From the NCBI GenBank assembly GCA_009617715.1, contig VTFK01000524.1, positions 62,001 to 126,000 on the forward strand: DNA of 64,000 nucleotides. Reading direction: 5' to 3'. Source of the stretch: Plectrocnemia conspersa (Eukaryota > Arthropoda > Insecta > Trichoptera > Polycentropodidae). Position 1 is the first letter of the stretch. Each line of letters opens with the position of its first letter. The position numbers and the translations under genes are program-made. Positions 1 to 12,600 of the stretch are shown here, one piece after another. The notes beneath the pieces were generated by a model. It did no database searches, was not told where the DNA came from, and saw only the letters and a list, made by a program, of their open reading frames with translations.

Positions 1-1090
1 CTTGACACGGCGCGTTCCATTTTATTGATTCATCCATTCATCCATCCATCCGTCTGGGCTTCTCATCACGTTAACACCCACTCGAGGCCTTTCCGGCATA
101 AAAAAATATTAAGCCACATGCGTCCCTATCCAGAAATAGGGGGGTTGAAACCTCAAAAAAGGTACCGCGAGAAATACGGCGGCGCCATAAAAGAAAATTG
201 TTTCCACTCTTCGGTTCCAAGACCTACTATAATATATATGCTAACGAGATTTCGCTGATGGTTCAACAACCTTATGCTGTTTAAAAACAAGTCTGATGAG
301 GGATTGGTAAGTATATTTAATCCTGCGGTTTAATTCACTCTAGTTTGAAATCTTAACGCTGATCTTAGCGTCTTAACTCGAAGCATCTCGGAAGTATAAG
401 CACTTAACTAAATTAAACGACTTGTTTGCTTAACCGTTAATATGCACATGTGGTGCTTGGAGTGCAATTTATTATTTATGTTGTGATATTTAATCGATTA
501 TTTACAATTAGCTTTAAAAATGCTTTTTAATATAATTACTAAAATACATTAATTTATTAACAGGAAATATAATTTGATGAAAAAATATTATATTATTTTT
601 TTATAATTTAATACGATGTAATTTTACAATAAATTATGGTTTTCTTTGCTTAATAAATTTTTATTTATGATGAAAATATATCAATAGCATATATATTTGT
701 TTTTAACAATCGTCATACACTATAAAAAATGTATATTTGTATAAATATATATATATATATATAGATATTCTTAAACTGCATATTTTTTAGCTAGCAACTA
801 GAGTCATTAAATGTTATTATTTAATGCCAGTTTATATATCATTTCAAAAACTAGTTCTACGATACTTTCTAAAAACATATTTCTTTGATTAATTTTCAAT
901 AATTATATATTTCTCCTATAGATCTTAGAATATTCTTGAACTTTAATATATATTTAATAAATCATATTTCATAAAAAAAATTACCGACGCATTTTTTGAT
1001 TTTTTTAATAAGCGAAATACCTAATCTAAAATATACTATAAATCGGATTTTATTTTGTTTTAATACCTATTAATTAAATAGTCAATAGTT
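1..1090. other. AT-rich non-coding, GC-richer left edge
   Basis: The first 250 bases are less AT-rich than what follows and carry a short imperfect TCCA microsatellite at about 31-53. The rest is AT-rich with a short (TA)n run near 744-762. I see no exon with coding character on either strand. The region lies downstream of the C15-like first exon, so it is probably intron of that gene. Confidence 0.5.
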
Positions 1091-1470
1091 ACATTAAGCT
1101 AGTAAATGGTCAGTAACGTTCATTAATTATTTAAATATTGTTTTTTATATTAAATGTTCTGTTTTAATATTAAATCCTTTTTTTTATTGGGTCAGTATTT
1201 TTGTTTGGTTTGAGTCGGTAGATTGTTTTAACAAGTGGTCAGTAACTTAAATATAACTATGTTTCTTATAGTACATGTTATGTATTAATATATATTTTTT
1301 CTGTATTTATTGGCTCAGTATTTTTGTTAAATTTACGTCACTTTAATTAAACGATCTGTAATTTCAATAAATGGGCAATAAAATAAATTATCGGTTAGTG
1401 TATATTTAAGGGATTATTTTTTTATGTTAAATGTTATGTTTTAAAATTGAATGGTTAATTATATTTTGAC
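1090..1470. repeat. Degenerate tandem repeat, about 125 bp period
   Basis: Blocks containing GGTCAGTAAC, then a TTAAATGTT-like AT stretch, then a TTGG(G/C)TCAGTATTTTTGTT stretch recur at about 1107, 1234 and (weaker) 1370. This looks like about three decayed copies of one unit. It was found by eye; no alignment was run. Confidence 0.4.
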
Positions 1471-4400
1471 TTAATATTGACAATAGTTAGATAATAAATA
1501 AAATGTCTCCATAATTTATTTTTACAAAAACACATATATTCCTAATATTCTAAATATGTAAGTAATAAATTAATATTTTTAGAATTTTTGCAATCGGATC
1601 TCAAATGACAATTTTTTTATCAGAAAGTTACTGACCATTTATAATTATTATATGACCATATAAAAATGATATATATACTTTTAAAAAATAACCATTTAAT
1701 TTCTTGCTATTAAAACACATTAAAAATATTTTAATATACTGATACATACGCGCTTATAATCTCGCATTTCTTGCTCGCAAGGAGAACAATAATGAACATG
1801 TTTTTTAATACACGTTCTATAAATTTAAATATAATATTAATTCGTAGTGTCTATTTTTTCTTAAGGAATACATATATATTTTATGTATAACGAATTTTTA
1901 TATTTATCAGTATCATACATCATAAATTGTTTAATGCGTAATTTTAGCTTGATTGATTTTAGCAAATATAAAAATATACGTATTTTGTACATAAAAATTT
2001 TAATATCACTAAAAAGAGACATATCTGCTTTTAGCAACTAGATACTTAAAAAATAAGCAAATTATTTTATATTATACATTCCAGACAACGTAATTAAACT
2101 ATGGTCCATCAATCTTATTTTTTTTATTATTTCATAACATTTTTAATTAAATAAAAGCAATAATAATAAAATATCAACGACAGTTGATTTTTTTAACAGC
2201 CACACAAATTTATACACAGTATATTTTTTATTGCCCACAATTCGCAAGAAACATTAATCAATCCATTTCCGACCCGAGACCAGATCATCGCGTCATTTTT
2301 CTTCGATAATTGACCACGTTATTATACACTTCTGACCCGAAAGGGTCCGATTAGTGTCACGAATCGTGAAACATCGATTCTTTACCATAGTCATTATCAT
2401 GACTCATATATCACTCGAACGTAACAAAATACAAACGTGTAAGTGAAATATATAATTGATGTATCTGACACGAAGCTGGTGTAAAAAAGGAAACTATGTA
2501 TTATACATGAAAATACAAAATTTGATCTTATCAGATATACCAGACTTATCATATTTCCATAAACAAGATAAATTATTATTTGTAACTAATTAAATCGTAA
2601 CCTTAATTAATTTGTCTATATCAACTATTTTTTATGTACGATACTGTAACCATGAAATGTATTAAAATTAACCTTATGTACATATCGATCAGTTAGAATA
2701 ATATAATCAATTCTAATTATCTTCTCGACATTATCAAAATATAGTTGGCTTACTCGCGTGCGTTAATAATAAATAATCGTTCAATGCTATTTCCAACTGC
2801 TCCATATTATCTAACGTTGACGTTTCGAAATCGTCCATGAATTGATTATGGAATACAAAATGGTGTACGAGCATGTGAATAGATTCGTATCACGAGAGAT
2901 GATTACACATTTATGTATTACTGTCATTACCATAATTGAGACAGGAATTCGATTTGAACATATTACCATACGCCGACTGAATTAGCGTCGATTCAATTAA
3001 TTCTGAACGAAATTGTGTCATTAAATTTGCGTATAGGTGTATTATTTTCTGTATGACATAGTATATTATAAGTCTATTAAATGTATATTATAAAATATTG
3101 CGTATTTTTAATATTAAAATGTTTAACGACATTACAAAATACTTTTGTGGTACATACAAAATAATATTTTATAAAAAATCTATAGTTGATCATTTAACAC
3201 CATAGTTATTGATTTAATTTCACAAGATATTAAAGTAATGAATTCTTAATAATAATAAACATAATAATTTCAGGTTTATGCAATGAGAACATAAGGATAT
3301 AAGCAAAGTAACTTGACCACATACAACTCTGAAAAGTAATTGATTTTATCGGATATAATTTTATTAAAGGATATTTTTATTACGGTATAAAATATTTGTA
3401 TTTGTATACTAAATAATAACCCTATAAAATAAGTATTTGTAAGCTTGGCACTTGTAATATTTTATTAATAAAAAATCAACGACCATTTTAATCTATATTT
3501 TATAATTTAAAAAAATCCAAATTTACGTGTAATAATAATACTATTTATTAAAATATAATATGTGTTTTTAACCTATTTTAACTAAAGAAATACATGCTAT
3601 TTTATTTTAATATTTTTTACATTACAAACCTTTTTTGGTTTTATAAATTTAATTATATAAACCTACGTAATAATATACATACCATTAAATTTATAAGGCA
3701 CGCGTCTGATTTACTAAAATAAATTAATTGTAATTGCTATTTTAGTTACATATTTATATTATTAGAGTAATTCATTAATAATAATAATAGGGAATTACCT
3801 TAATTTATAAACCTTATCATACAATTTATGTACATATGCTTTGCAAAATATCTTTTAATCCACAAAAGACGAACTACTTTTATCAATACTTTAGTAAGGT
3901 TAAGACATAATCATTTTTTGTATTATAGTACAAATATGTTTGTCAAATCCTGAAATCTATGTATAAATACTAACCCTATTAATTAAAAAACATTTATATG
4001 CAACAATTGATAAATAAATATTTATGTAATTTCATAAATAGTAGCTATATTGCTCCATAGATAATGCAAAAGAGATGCTTCTCAAGATCAAAAATGAAAA
4101 CGCGTTATAGAAAGCTATGGAAAACCACTATATCTAATTCGTTTCCCGAGAAAACTCTTATGCCTAGACATTTGAGTCACCATTCTCTGTACACGAGGGA
4201 TAAGATTATATATGTATCAAATATTATAGATATACATAAATATTTTTAACGAATTGAATTAAATATATGTACTCAATTTTGATATTACCAAAGTTTACAG
4301 GCGAACCAAGATGCTGATTATCAAATTTTAATTTTTAGTTATAACGAAAGCTTGAACAAAAATTGAACTGAAAACCAAAATTTTTCTACATATTTTTGCT

Positions 4401-4740
4401 TTAATTGATTGATAAAAATTCAAGATTTTATGTATTCATGGCTACTGTTGGATCATCTTTGCTATAACCTTTAAAGTAATCGATTTAAGTATTGTATTTT
4501 CAACTTAACTCAACTTAACAAGTTAATACATTTTCAATATTCTTTGCCATATCCTTTTAATTATTTAAATTTATACTTTATATAATCGTGTAAAAGTATG
4601 TAATGTTTATTAGTCGATTTTTTTTAGTAATATATTAGAAACGAAACAACTCATTTTATATATCCCAAAAAATATAAAACTGTCAACAGAATTTCACTAT
4701 TGTAATGTAAAAGAAGATGGGGAAAAAGTCAGAAAGTGAA
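1471..4740. other. AT-rich non-coding, nothing recognised
   Basis: Very AT-rich sequence without a convincing exon, RNA gene or transposon. Around 2260-2410 there is a short stretch of higher GC with CGAT-rich words. The only open frame (4064-4249, plus) has no recognisable content. It is probably part of the large C15 intron. Confidence 0.4.
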
Positions 4741-7330
4741 GCGATAAAATAACCTTATTTTATTATTATTAACCTCGCGCCAATAAATAAATGGAAATTT
4801 ATGATGTTTCATGAGAACAAAATATGGATACTATAAATGTAGTTGAAAATTTATATACATAAAAAAATGCAAGAAATCTATGGTTTAGTATAAATAATCT
4901 CTTAAAATTATTATTTTGTATAACTTTTTATATTTAAGAATAAATAACGCTAATGTTTCATTGACTTTAGAATTATAAATGATGCATATGTGAATCAAAA
5001 CCTTTTGCCGCTAGTTTTATATATGACTAATATGTGCGTCAACGGCCTGTAATGTAAGAATATATTAGATGCTATATAAATTTTCAGAAATAATTAAAAA
5101 TTATGTATAATTATTTGCAAGCTTTAAAGCAACAAAAATTGTGTTTTGCTTATCATTTTAAAAGCAATAAAGATAACTAACATATAAAATATTAGGGTAA
5201 AATGAATCAGTCAAATCTATTTAAATGCTATTCTCATTTTTTTTTATAATTGTAGTAAAAATATAATAATCCATAAGGAACGTTAAATAATCACTGTATT
5301 AAATTATTATTAAAAAGTAAACTCTACAATTTTTTCTGCGCAACTAAATTAACATTAAAATCGTTAAAAATAAATAACTGTTTGTGAAAGAAATATATTA
5401 TTTTCTGTGACAAATTATTCCTTTAAGAAAATTAAAATGATATTTTAATCTATTAAATACAACTAACATTTTAATATTAACAACCAGGTATATGTTAAAT
5501 AAAAAATACTAAATTAATTACATTTTAATTTTATTTTCAGCATCTTATAATTGTAATAATAATTTTGGCAATCATATACCATTTTTTATCATATAGAAAT
5601 TAAGCCTCGATACTTTTTTAAAGAATAAAAATATAAATTTAAAACCAACAAATTTTTAAGAGATTGTGCTTGATTACTATTTTAGAACCACGGAAGACAC
5701 CTAATAGTTTAAATTAATGAAGGAAAAAAATCCATTTTCAACTTTTTATAATTGTATCACTAATTGTAGCAATCCATAGAAAACGTTTCCTAACCATTGT
5801 ATTCAATTTTCATTTACAAATTAAGTTTCTTTTTACGCAACCAAATATCTCAAGATTATTAGAATTATAATAGCTATTAGTAGATAAAATTTACTAATTT
5901 TTCCGGCAAATTAAGCGTCAATATTTTCTATAAAAAAATAATAGAAAATATTTGAGCAAAATACTCGAGATGTTCTTTAAAAAATACAAATTTTAAAGAC
6001 TTTGTATTAAAGAAAAAATTGTGTTTCATTTCTGTTTAAAACCTGGTGAAACAACTACTGGCTAAATATCAATAACCAGCTATTTATTAAGTTCAAATGA
6101 ATCAATTAAATAAATCTAAATGCTATTTTTATATTTTTATAATTGTAGTAGTCCGCATGACACGTTCAACAACTACTGTATTTAATTTTAATTTACAACT
6201 TAGGTTAACAACAATTTTTATTAAATAAAGAGTAATCAAATATATTTGAAAATTATTATTTATGAGTAAAATATACCTTTTTTCACATAAAATCTAGTCT
6301 CAGATTTTTTTTAAAATAAAATACTATGTAATGTAATAATATAGTGTTTAAAACATAAGACAACTACTGTGTAAATATCGCCAGCCAGCTAAATATTAGG
6401 TTAAAATAAATATAAATGGTATTTTCAGCTTCTTATAGGTGTGTCAAATCATGTGAAACATTTATTATTTATTTTTTATTATAAGTAAAGTTTATAAAAA
6501 ATATTATCTCTGCGCAACCAAATGTGCCTTAAAATATTAATAAATAAAATGGTTATTTTGTGAGTATAATTAATCTAAAATTTTGCAGAACATTCATTCT
6601 AGAAATTTTTTTTAATGAAAATAATAAGAACATTACACTATTTTTTTAATAAGTTGCTGTTATAATACCGTTTTAAAACTGTTAATACAACTACCGCGCA
6701 AATCTAAATATTTAAGTTGATGTAATGAATGAAAATAGTAGTGAAATATCAAACGTAATATTTTTAAGGGTTGCTGTTTGTCGTTGGAATTAATAAATGA
6801 AATAAATTAAAATAATAATAATGGCATTCCATAGAAGATTTTTACTTTTTTACACTGTATTAAATCTTTATTTATAAATGAAGCTTACAATTAGTTTTTA
6901 TAAATAAAGTGTATATGTGAGTCTTTAAAATAGTTTCGAGATTTATTTAAAAAAAAAATGTTGTAATATATCTGACCAATGAATTTGAATAATATAGTGT
7001 TTGATTACCATTTAAAATCCAATAAATATATGTATATAGTATATAGATTTCAACAACTAGCTATATATTACATAGGTTAAACATAATGGTTGTTTGCATT
7101 AGTGTGTTATTTTTAACATATTATAATTGTGTTCATCCATTTAAGATGATTTTTAACCACTGATTTATATTTTTAATATAAGCAAATCTTATAAAAATGT
7201 TCTCATGAATTAAAATGGCTATTTTAGCCTAGAGACTTAATCAATAATATTCTTATTAATTATATTTATAAAACTGTCAAATAGAAGTTGTTGAAATTTC
7301 AAATATTATTGCCGAAGCTTTAAATATTTA
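4740..7330. repeat. Decayed long-period tandem array (about 300-400 bp units) in the C15 intron
   Basis: A composite motif recurs in one orientation. It begins TTATAATTGTA, continues with an AATCCAT(A/G)-like word, a stretch resembling CACTGTATTAAATTT and AAGTTTATAAAAA, and in several copies CTGCGCAACCAAAT. Starts lie near 5248, 5540 (short), 5747, 6137, 6435, about 6815 and 7121. Between copies a second motif recurs (AACAACTACTG...AAATAT...CCAGCTA...TTAGGTTAAA). The copies are heavily diverged. The array begins about 100 bp inside the intron after the C15 first exon. Confidence 0.5.
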
Positions 7331-7428
7331 TTTGTTTAAATTTATTATTTACATATAAAATCGACCTTTGATGATCGTAATCAAACATAAACATTTAACT
7401 ATTCAAACGATAGTAATTTTCTACTCAC

Positions 7429-8092
7429 CATTAAGCCTATCCTTGACAACTTGATGAGCAAACGCAGCTGCGGCGGCATGTCGCGGGTCCAGAGGCAATC
7501 CCCACGGAAGAGCCCCCAGAGCTCCCAGCGCCCTTTGAGCCGGCACTCTAAGCACACCACCCCCAGATCCGTATAGTCCGGCCACACCGTATCCGACACC
7601 TCCGCCGCCCATGAAGCAACCACCGGCACTCTCCCTCAATTTTCTATAATCGTCTCTAGCCACATCGTCCCCGTCGTTTCCCACACTCGACAAGGACCTC
7701 CTGTAATCGTCTCTAGCACCGTCCGATTCGTTGTCATGCTCGTTGTCGCTCCTCATCCGCCCTTCTTCGTCCGTAGTGTCTTCGTTCGAATCCCTCCTCT
7801 GTATCCTATCTATAAAATCATCGACGCCTCTCCTCCCGACGCTAGCGATCTTCTCATCATCGAAAGACTTGCCCAACAATCTTGATATGCTAAATGGAAG
7901 TGATATCTGCGAAGGGTGGGTCTGGTGGCTGATGGTGTGGTTCCTGTGCAAATCTGGCGACATCCTAGGACTGTACGAGCCGGGGCGCTCCCGGTCAGAT
8001 TCACGGTCAGATTGATCGCATCCGCCCGATAATCTGCTGTCGGTGTCGACGTTGATCTCCTCTTGCTCTTCGTCCGAGTGGATCGACGACAT
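7429..8092 (-). CDS. C15: C15/clawless (Tlx-family) homeobox protein, first coding exon
   Basis: This exon encodes 221 residues and ends at a strong donor (AATG|GTGAGT), leaving phase 1. The reading frame extends further upstream, but the first ATG is at 8092. The protein has an acidic Ser/Asp/Arg-rich N-terminus, an Engrailed-homology-1-like Groucho-binding motif LPFSISRLLGK at about residues 65-75, an acidic linker, Gly- and Ala-rich stretches, and the end PWGLPLDPR...VVKDRL. In the family, Tlx1/3 have a similar PWM...FVKDRF block just before the homeodomain, which supports C15/Tlx rather than another NK-type homeobox gene. C15 is a nuclear transcription factor acting with aristaless in distal leg patterning. 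No WFQNRR homeodomain exon is found at 1-7400, so it lies beyond the left edge and the gene is partial. The assignment rests on two short motifs. Confidence 0.6.
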
Positions 8093-8400
8093 TTTGGCAG
8101 TTTTTGTTTGATTGGACTTATTGGTTATTTGGTAGCCATCGCACTTTTGGGTCACATTGATTCACAATATAGAAATCGGGTACGTAAACAAAAGCGAATG
8201 TCAAAAAGTTTGCCGGTGCGTTCGGTGGATGACGTGGACCCTGCGCGAGCTGTTCACGAATGAGCTGACTGAGTGGACGGAGTTGGACCGGTCTGTACCC
8301 CCACGCTAGGGGGAGGAGTCTGCGAGCATGTGTGAGGAGGGACACCCCTACCTATGTAACGTAGATGAGGCATATAAAACCAATAATGCATATTTCGAAC
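8093..8400 (-). promoter_or_regulatory. Probable 5' UTR and promoter side of the C15-like gene
   Basis: About 300 bp of clearly higher GC than the surroundings lie directly upstream of the C15 start codon, ending at an A-run near 8401-8416. Several short open frames cross it, none with recognisable protein content. A leader or proximal promoter is the simplest reading. I cannot place the transcription start. Confidence 0.35.
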
Positions 8401-8860
8401 AAAAAAAAAAAAAAAACTTTTCTTATAATTTATAATAATTATTAACAACTAACATAACCAATAACTTATTTTCACTAATTATTTATTTAACCCTAACATG
8501 AAATGTACATGCTTCAATTACCTCAAACTTCTCTATAAAAAGTCATCATAACACTCCAGGCATCCATAGTGATAAAACAAGCAATGCATCTCTGCCTTCC
8601 TCTTTCGCTCTTCAGCCGCGTATAATTCGTACATGCATAACTTTTTTAATTGTTATAAAATGTGTGATTATATAAATAAGTACATTATATTGTATATTTT
8701 CTTTTTTAAGAATGTTTAATAATTTAAGATTTAGAATGAGAACAATTAAACACACATGACAAATATTTTTGTCATATTAATTTATTGGAAAAAAATCATA
8801 ATTCACATTTTTAATACGTAAATTGTTCAAACATACTCGAATTTAATTTAACTTCACGAT
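8401..8860. other. AT-rich spacer, nothing recognised
   Basis: AT-rich intergenic sequence. No coding, RNA or transposon signal was seen. Confidence 0.4.
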
Positions 8861-9125
8861 GTTCATCCATGAGATTAGGAAAATTAAGGAAAACCTAACC
8901 CGAGATGATCGGTCAGAACTATAATTATATTGTAATTACTTATTTCGATCTTCAAGAGCCGATTAAAATTTAAAAACAGAAAGCTCCATATGGAATTTGT
9001 CCTCAGGTCTATATGCGTTACAACATAGTAGATACAATTAACAACTATAAAGTTATTTACTATTATATCAGTGATATCTATGATATTAATTATTATACTT
9101 TTATTACAGCTTACAATCAATAGAT
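8860..9125 (-). repeat. tRNA-related SINE copy (family 2), degenerate
   Basis: This copy shares with the next repeat (9165-9375) the words TTCATC(C/T)(A/G)TGAGATTA(A/G)GAAAAT, AAAACCTAA, ATGATCG and CATATGG(A/G)ATTTG in the same order. It also carries TGCGTTACAACA and TTATTACAGCTTACAATCA, which recur near 10970 and 11075. The reversed pol III B-box is decayed here. The tRNA-like head is on the right, so it reads on the minus strand. Confidence 0.5.
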
Positions 9126-9164
9126 ACGTACTATATATTATACCTCACCGTGCACGTACTACCT

Positions 9165-9375
9165 CGACTTTATTATAAATATTCATCTGTGAGATTAAGA
9201 AAATCTAGTAAAAACCTAATCTATAATGATCGATTGTAATTATAAAATTATAACTATTTCCGATATCCTAGATACGATAAAAAATTAAAAACACTAGAAT
9301 TCATATGGGATTTGAACCCACGTCTTTCAGGTATTGGTTACCGACTTATATCACTAATATATCATTCTTGCTCGA
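9165..9375 (-). repeat. tRNA-derived SINE copy (family 2) with intact B-box
   Basis: This copy contains GGGATTTGAACCC at about 9308-9320, the reverse of a pol III B-box (GGTTCAAATCC), preceded by CATAT. The body matches the adjacent copy at 8860-9125. A whole tRNA is excluded because there is no acceptor stem or anticodon arm. Confidence 0.55.
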
Positions 9376-10260
9376 TATACTATAAACCAAATAGTATACA
9401 TATGTTACAATTGGTTATCGTATTTATTATTTTACATTTTTTTTTAAAAAACTCTCTAATAATAAATGTTATATTTGTTTCTACTGTAATACTATTTTTA
9501 AGTTTTCTTGTAAATTTTACACATAAATATAAATACGTATTATTAAATTAGATCGAATGAAACATTAGTAGTTCTAATAACAAATTTCTATAATAAAACT
9601 AAATACTGTATATCATATTTAGTATTGTTTATGGCTTAAAAATACTATCAGAAATAATAATAATATATTAATATTATATGTTTTGACCCTCTTTTTATCA
9701 AAAGCAATCAGCTACTCTGATTATTACTGATAATTATCAGACTTATGTCTGAAACATTGTAACACACGCCTTACTTAAAGCAGTAAATTTATAAAATAAA
9801 TATTTATTCCCTTTACGTTTTAATCGACTCTTCTGCTTTTAGGTTGATATCTAGTTATTATTTTTTTTATAACGTAGTCATTATTTATTTTTATTTTTTA
9901 TTACAAATCTGACCATCATGATGGCCATTATAGAATTAAGCATTTCAACAAAATATGTTATGTTCCACACCTAAAAGATATACGCACCATCCCAAATATG
10001 ATGGTTTGTGCAATAGATGCGTTCTCAAGCGCTGACGTCCTGGCCGCAACGGCAAGAATAAGGGACGCGATCACGACTCTCTAAAACTCGCAGCCAAAAA
10101 TCGGCAAGCAAAAATAAATATCTCGCTAATCATTTAAAATACTGTTACATTAAACAACCGACGCCGTTTTAATAGACAAGCACACGCATATTTTTTACAG
10201 AAACCAATTAGAATTGCTCTGAAAGTAACTTTCTCTATCAGATTAAATTTTCCATTTTCC
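9376..10260. other. Non-coding; short GC-richer patch at about 10000-10090
   Basis: Mostly AT-rich with no recognisable gene. A patch near 10010-10080 has higher GC and contains TGACGTC, the CRE half-site palindrome. It may belong to the promoter-like region that follows. Confidence 0.3.
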
Positions 10261-10520
10261 CTTTGACGTAAAACGCAGATTAATAACACGGTGAATTTAC
10301 TTCAAAATAAAAGGATCCAAAAGATCTGTCTATGCCGAGATTAACGTGAAAAGTTCACGTGCGGCTTGGATAGTGGTGAGGGTAGCGTCTCCATGGCAAC
10401 GCAGCCCGCCGCCCACCAATCGAAATAAAGCCACTCCCACCTCGCCGCCGATTGGTCGATATACATCAGACTATTAAGGTAATATCCCCACCGTTCCGAC
10501 TCGTCCTATTAATTTGCAAG
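10260..10520 (+). promoter_or_regulatory. GC-richer promoter-like region with X-box and CCAAT boxes, ending in a splice donor
   Basis: An island of higher GC holds a perfect RFX X-box (10387-10400), a CCAAT box (10416-10420) and an inverted one (ATTGG at 10451-10455). It ends in TTTGCAAG|GTAAGC, a near-ideal plus-strand splice donor with GT at 10521. The arrangement resembles an RFX-driven promoter followed by a short non-coding first exon. It could equally be an enhancer of the C15-like gene. No plus-strand coding exon is recognised until 34 kb, so the transcript is hypothetical. Confidence 0.4.
10387..10400. promoter_or_regulatory. RFX X-box
   Basis: GTCTCCATGGCAAC fits the full 14-base RFX consensus RYYNYYATRRNRAC at every position. 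RFX factors drive ciliary and neuronal genes in animals. Occupancy is not shown by sequence alone. Confidence 0.6.
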
Positions 10521-10844
10521 GTAAGCAGACTGAGCTTTCAATGAACTTTACAACGCTTGAGCAAGATTATTGTTTCGCTCAACGTTGCATACGTATAGGC
10601 ATATACAGCGAAAGTCTGTTATATAACATAAAATTTACGAATGTTATATTTGTATTTGGTATTTTAGCGATCGTTATCATGTCATGATATGATTTATGTA
10701 TGTCTTAATTAGATGTATATAAATTACTCAACTAAATATGATTTTAAATAATATTAATAATTCCCTAATATATAAACGAACCAAGACTATTTTATTACAC
10801 CTATGTATCATTAATAATATAGCAACGTCTAACAGAAATCTGGT

Positions 10845-11130
10845 AGTCGTGGGCTTTCAAGGGGTCTGCTAGGACTGGATTTCAACTTTCTAGGCGATAA
10901 GTATCGTTTATTATTACTTCATATTCAGTATCTTTATATATTGTTACATAACACACGTTAGCCCAATGCGTTACAACGGAGTAAACACAAGCAACACCTA
11001 CAAATAAGTAGTGAGGCACCAAAATGAAATCAGTCTATAAATAAGTGACTTCTATTTTAATAATTATAGACTTTTATTACAGCTTACAATCAGCAATTTG
11101 TCGACGTAATTTGTGAGATTTGCAATGATC
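10845..11130 (-). repeat. Diverged SINE family 2 copy
   Basis: The words CCAATGCGTTACAACGGAG (near 10968) and TTATTACAGCTTACAATCAG (near 11075) match the copy at 8860-9125 in the same order. The rest is diverged. Confidence 0.35.
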
Positions 11131-12050
11131 AGTAAATTATCAAAACCAGATATTTTTATAAGATTCTAAAATGTCTATGTCATTATAGAATAGAGCTGTA
11201 ATATTATTCATGTGTGGATTAATTTATAAATTATTCGTAAATATTGTAAATAGTAAGTTATTACCTTAATGTTTTTAATTATAAAAATATACATAAATAT
11301 CTAAAGTACCTATTTTTTATGTCTTTGCTAAAATATTTATTTTACCATTAGAAAATATAAATTATTTCTTATAAATTAGCAAATTAAAAAATTAATAATC
11401 TAAATATTTTGACCTATAATATCTGTCCAATCGATTATTTATACTATATTTCCAAAAACCAGGGTACGCTATTTTATATTAAACATAGTTCTTAAAGAGT
11501 ATTAAAAAATAATTAATAAATAAATGTTAGACAATTAAAATATGTTTATTATTTCACTTGCGACTAGCTTCATATAAATATATATTTTTATCATTTAATA
11601 ATGAAATAAATTACATATTTTACTACTCTATTTGTTGTCATTGATAAAAGTGATCCTCAAACTGATTTTATAAATAATATTTATTTATATACTTTGCAAA
11701 ATTTACAAAAACATGTTTGTGTTTTTCATTTTTTATTATAAATATTTGGAAAATGTTATCTTTTCATATATCCTTAAATTTTATTTTAAATAAATCTAAT
11801 AATAATTAAATAATCTAATTTCATAGGTCGCTTTGGACACAACTAAATATTTTTTGATAATTTCTATACACACAGTTCTCCTGTATTTCAACCAAAAGAA
11901 CTAAAAGTGCTCAAAACTATTATATACAAAATTTATTATTTATTTTATTTTATTATTTAATATAACTAAATCTTTATACACTAAACAAATATAATGAATA
12001 CATTACATAGATAGAATATAAAAAAAACTTTTTTTATTGAAATCTATTTC
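11131..12050. other. AT-rich non-coding, nothing recognised
   Basis: Extremely AT-rich. No exon, RNA gene or identifiable mobile element was seen. Confidence 0.4.
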
Positions 12051-12600
12051 TTAATTTTTATTTTTGCGTATTGCCCTAGGGATTATAATTTATAAATTTA
12101 CACCTCCGTACAATATTTCCCTAGCCATGCTCATTTTCTTATACCTATCTATTGTTAAATTATCTCTATTTCTAATACTAAATCATAACTTTTAATATAT
12201 AAATACTAAAACATTCATCTTCAATATTTCTTAACCCATTGGCATATCTAACACCCGATTCGGCTCACTCAATTCAGAGCATTCTCACACTTCCCGCCAA
12301 GGTCGGCTCATATGACACTCAAAAAATAAATACATAAATTAATAATAAAAATAAATTAACGAAAGACATCAAATATATAACCACTCCAACATTTCAATCA
12401 CTTCTACAACTAATAAATATATTTTTATTTAAAACTACTCTTATTTACCTTTTGTATTATTTACTACATCATCTTATCTAATTTATTAAATATATGTAAT
12501 ATTGTTGCACAATAATAAAGTGGGGCAATGTAAGTTGTAGTTTGTTTTATACTCTCATCCTATACAAGAAATCTATTTTTCTAATATTTTTTTCAATGGA
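12050..12600 (-). mobile_element. Non-LTR retrotransposon (LINE) relic, 3' part
   Basis: The minus strand is homologous to the LINE relics at 15240 and 19370. The shared plus-strand words are CCTAGG, TTTACACCTCCGTACAATATT, CTTATACCTATCTA and TACTAAAACATTCAT. Further right, the CATC(A/G)TCTTATCTAATT word is shared with the 15.9 kb copy. No intact frame remains. Confidence 0.45.

Noticed and set aside
1..7400. Homeobox exon of the C15-like gene within the window
   Set aside because: No WFQNRR-type frame was found on the minus strand. It must lie beyond the left edge.
8093..8155. Upstream extension of the C15-like protein
   Set aside because: The extended frame begins with GTG. The ATG at 8092 gives the acidic N-terminus MSSIHSDEEQEE expected of a natural start.
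9300..9330. True tRNA gene on the minus strand
   Set aside because: There is only a B-box-like word within a repeated SINE. The remaining tRNA arms are missing.
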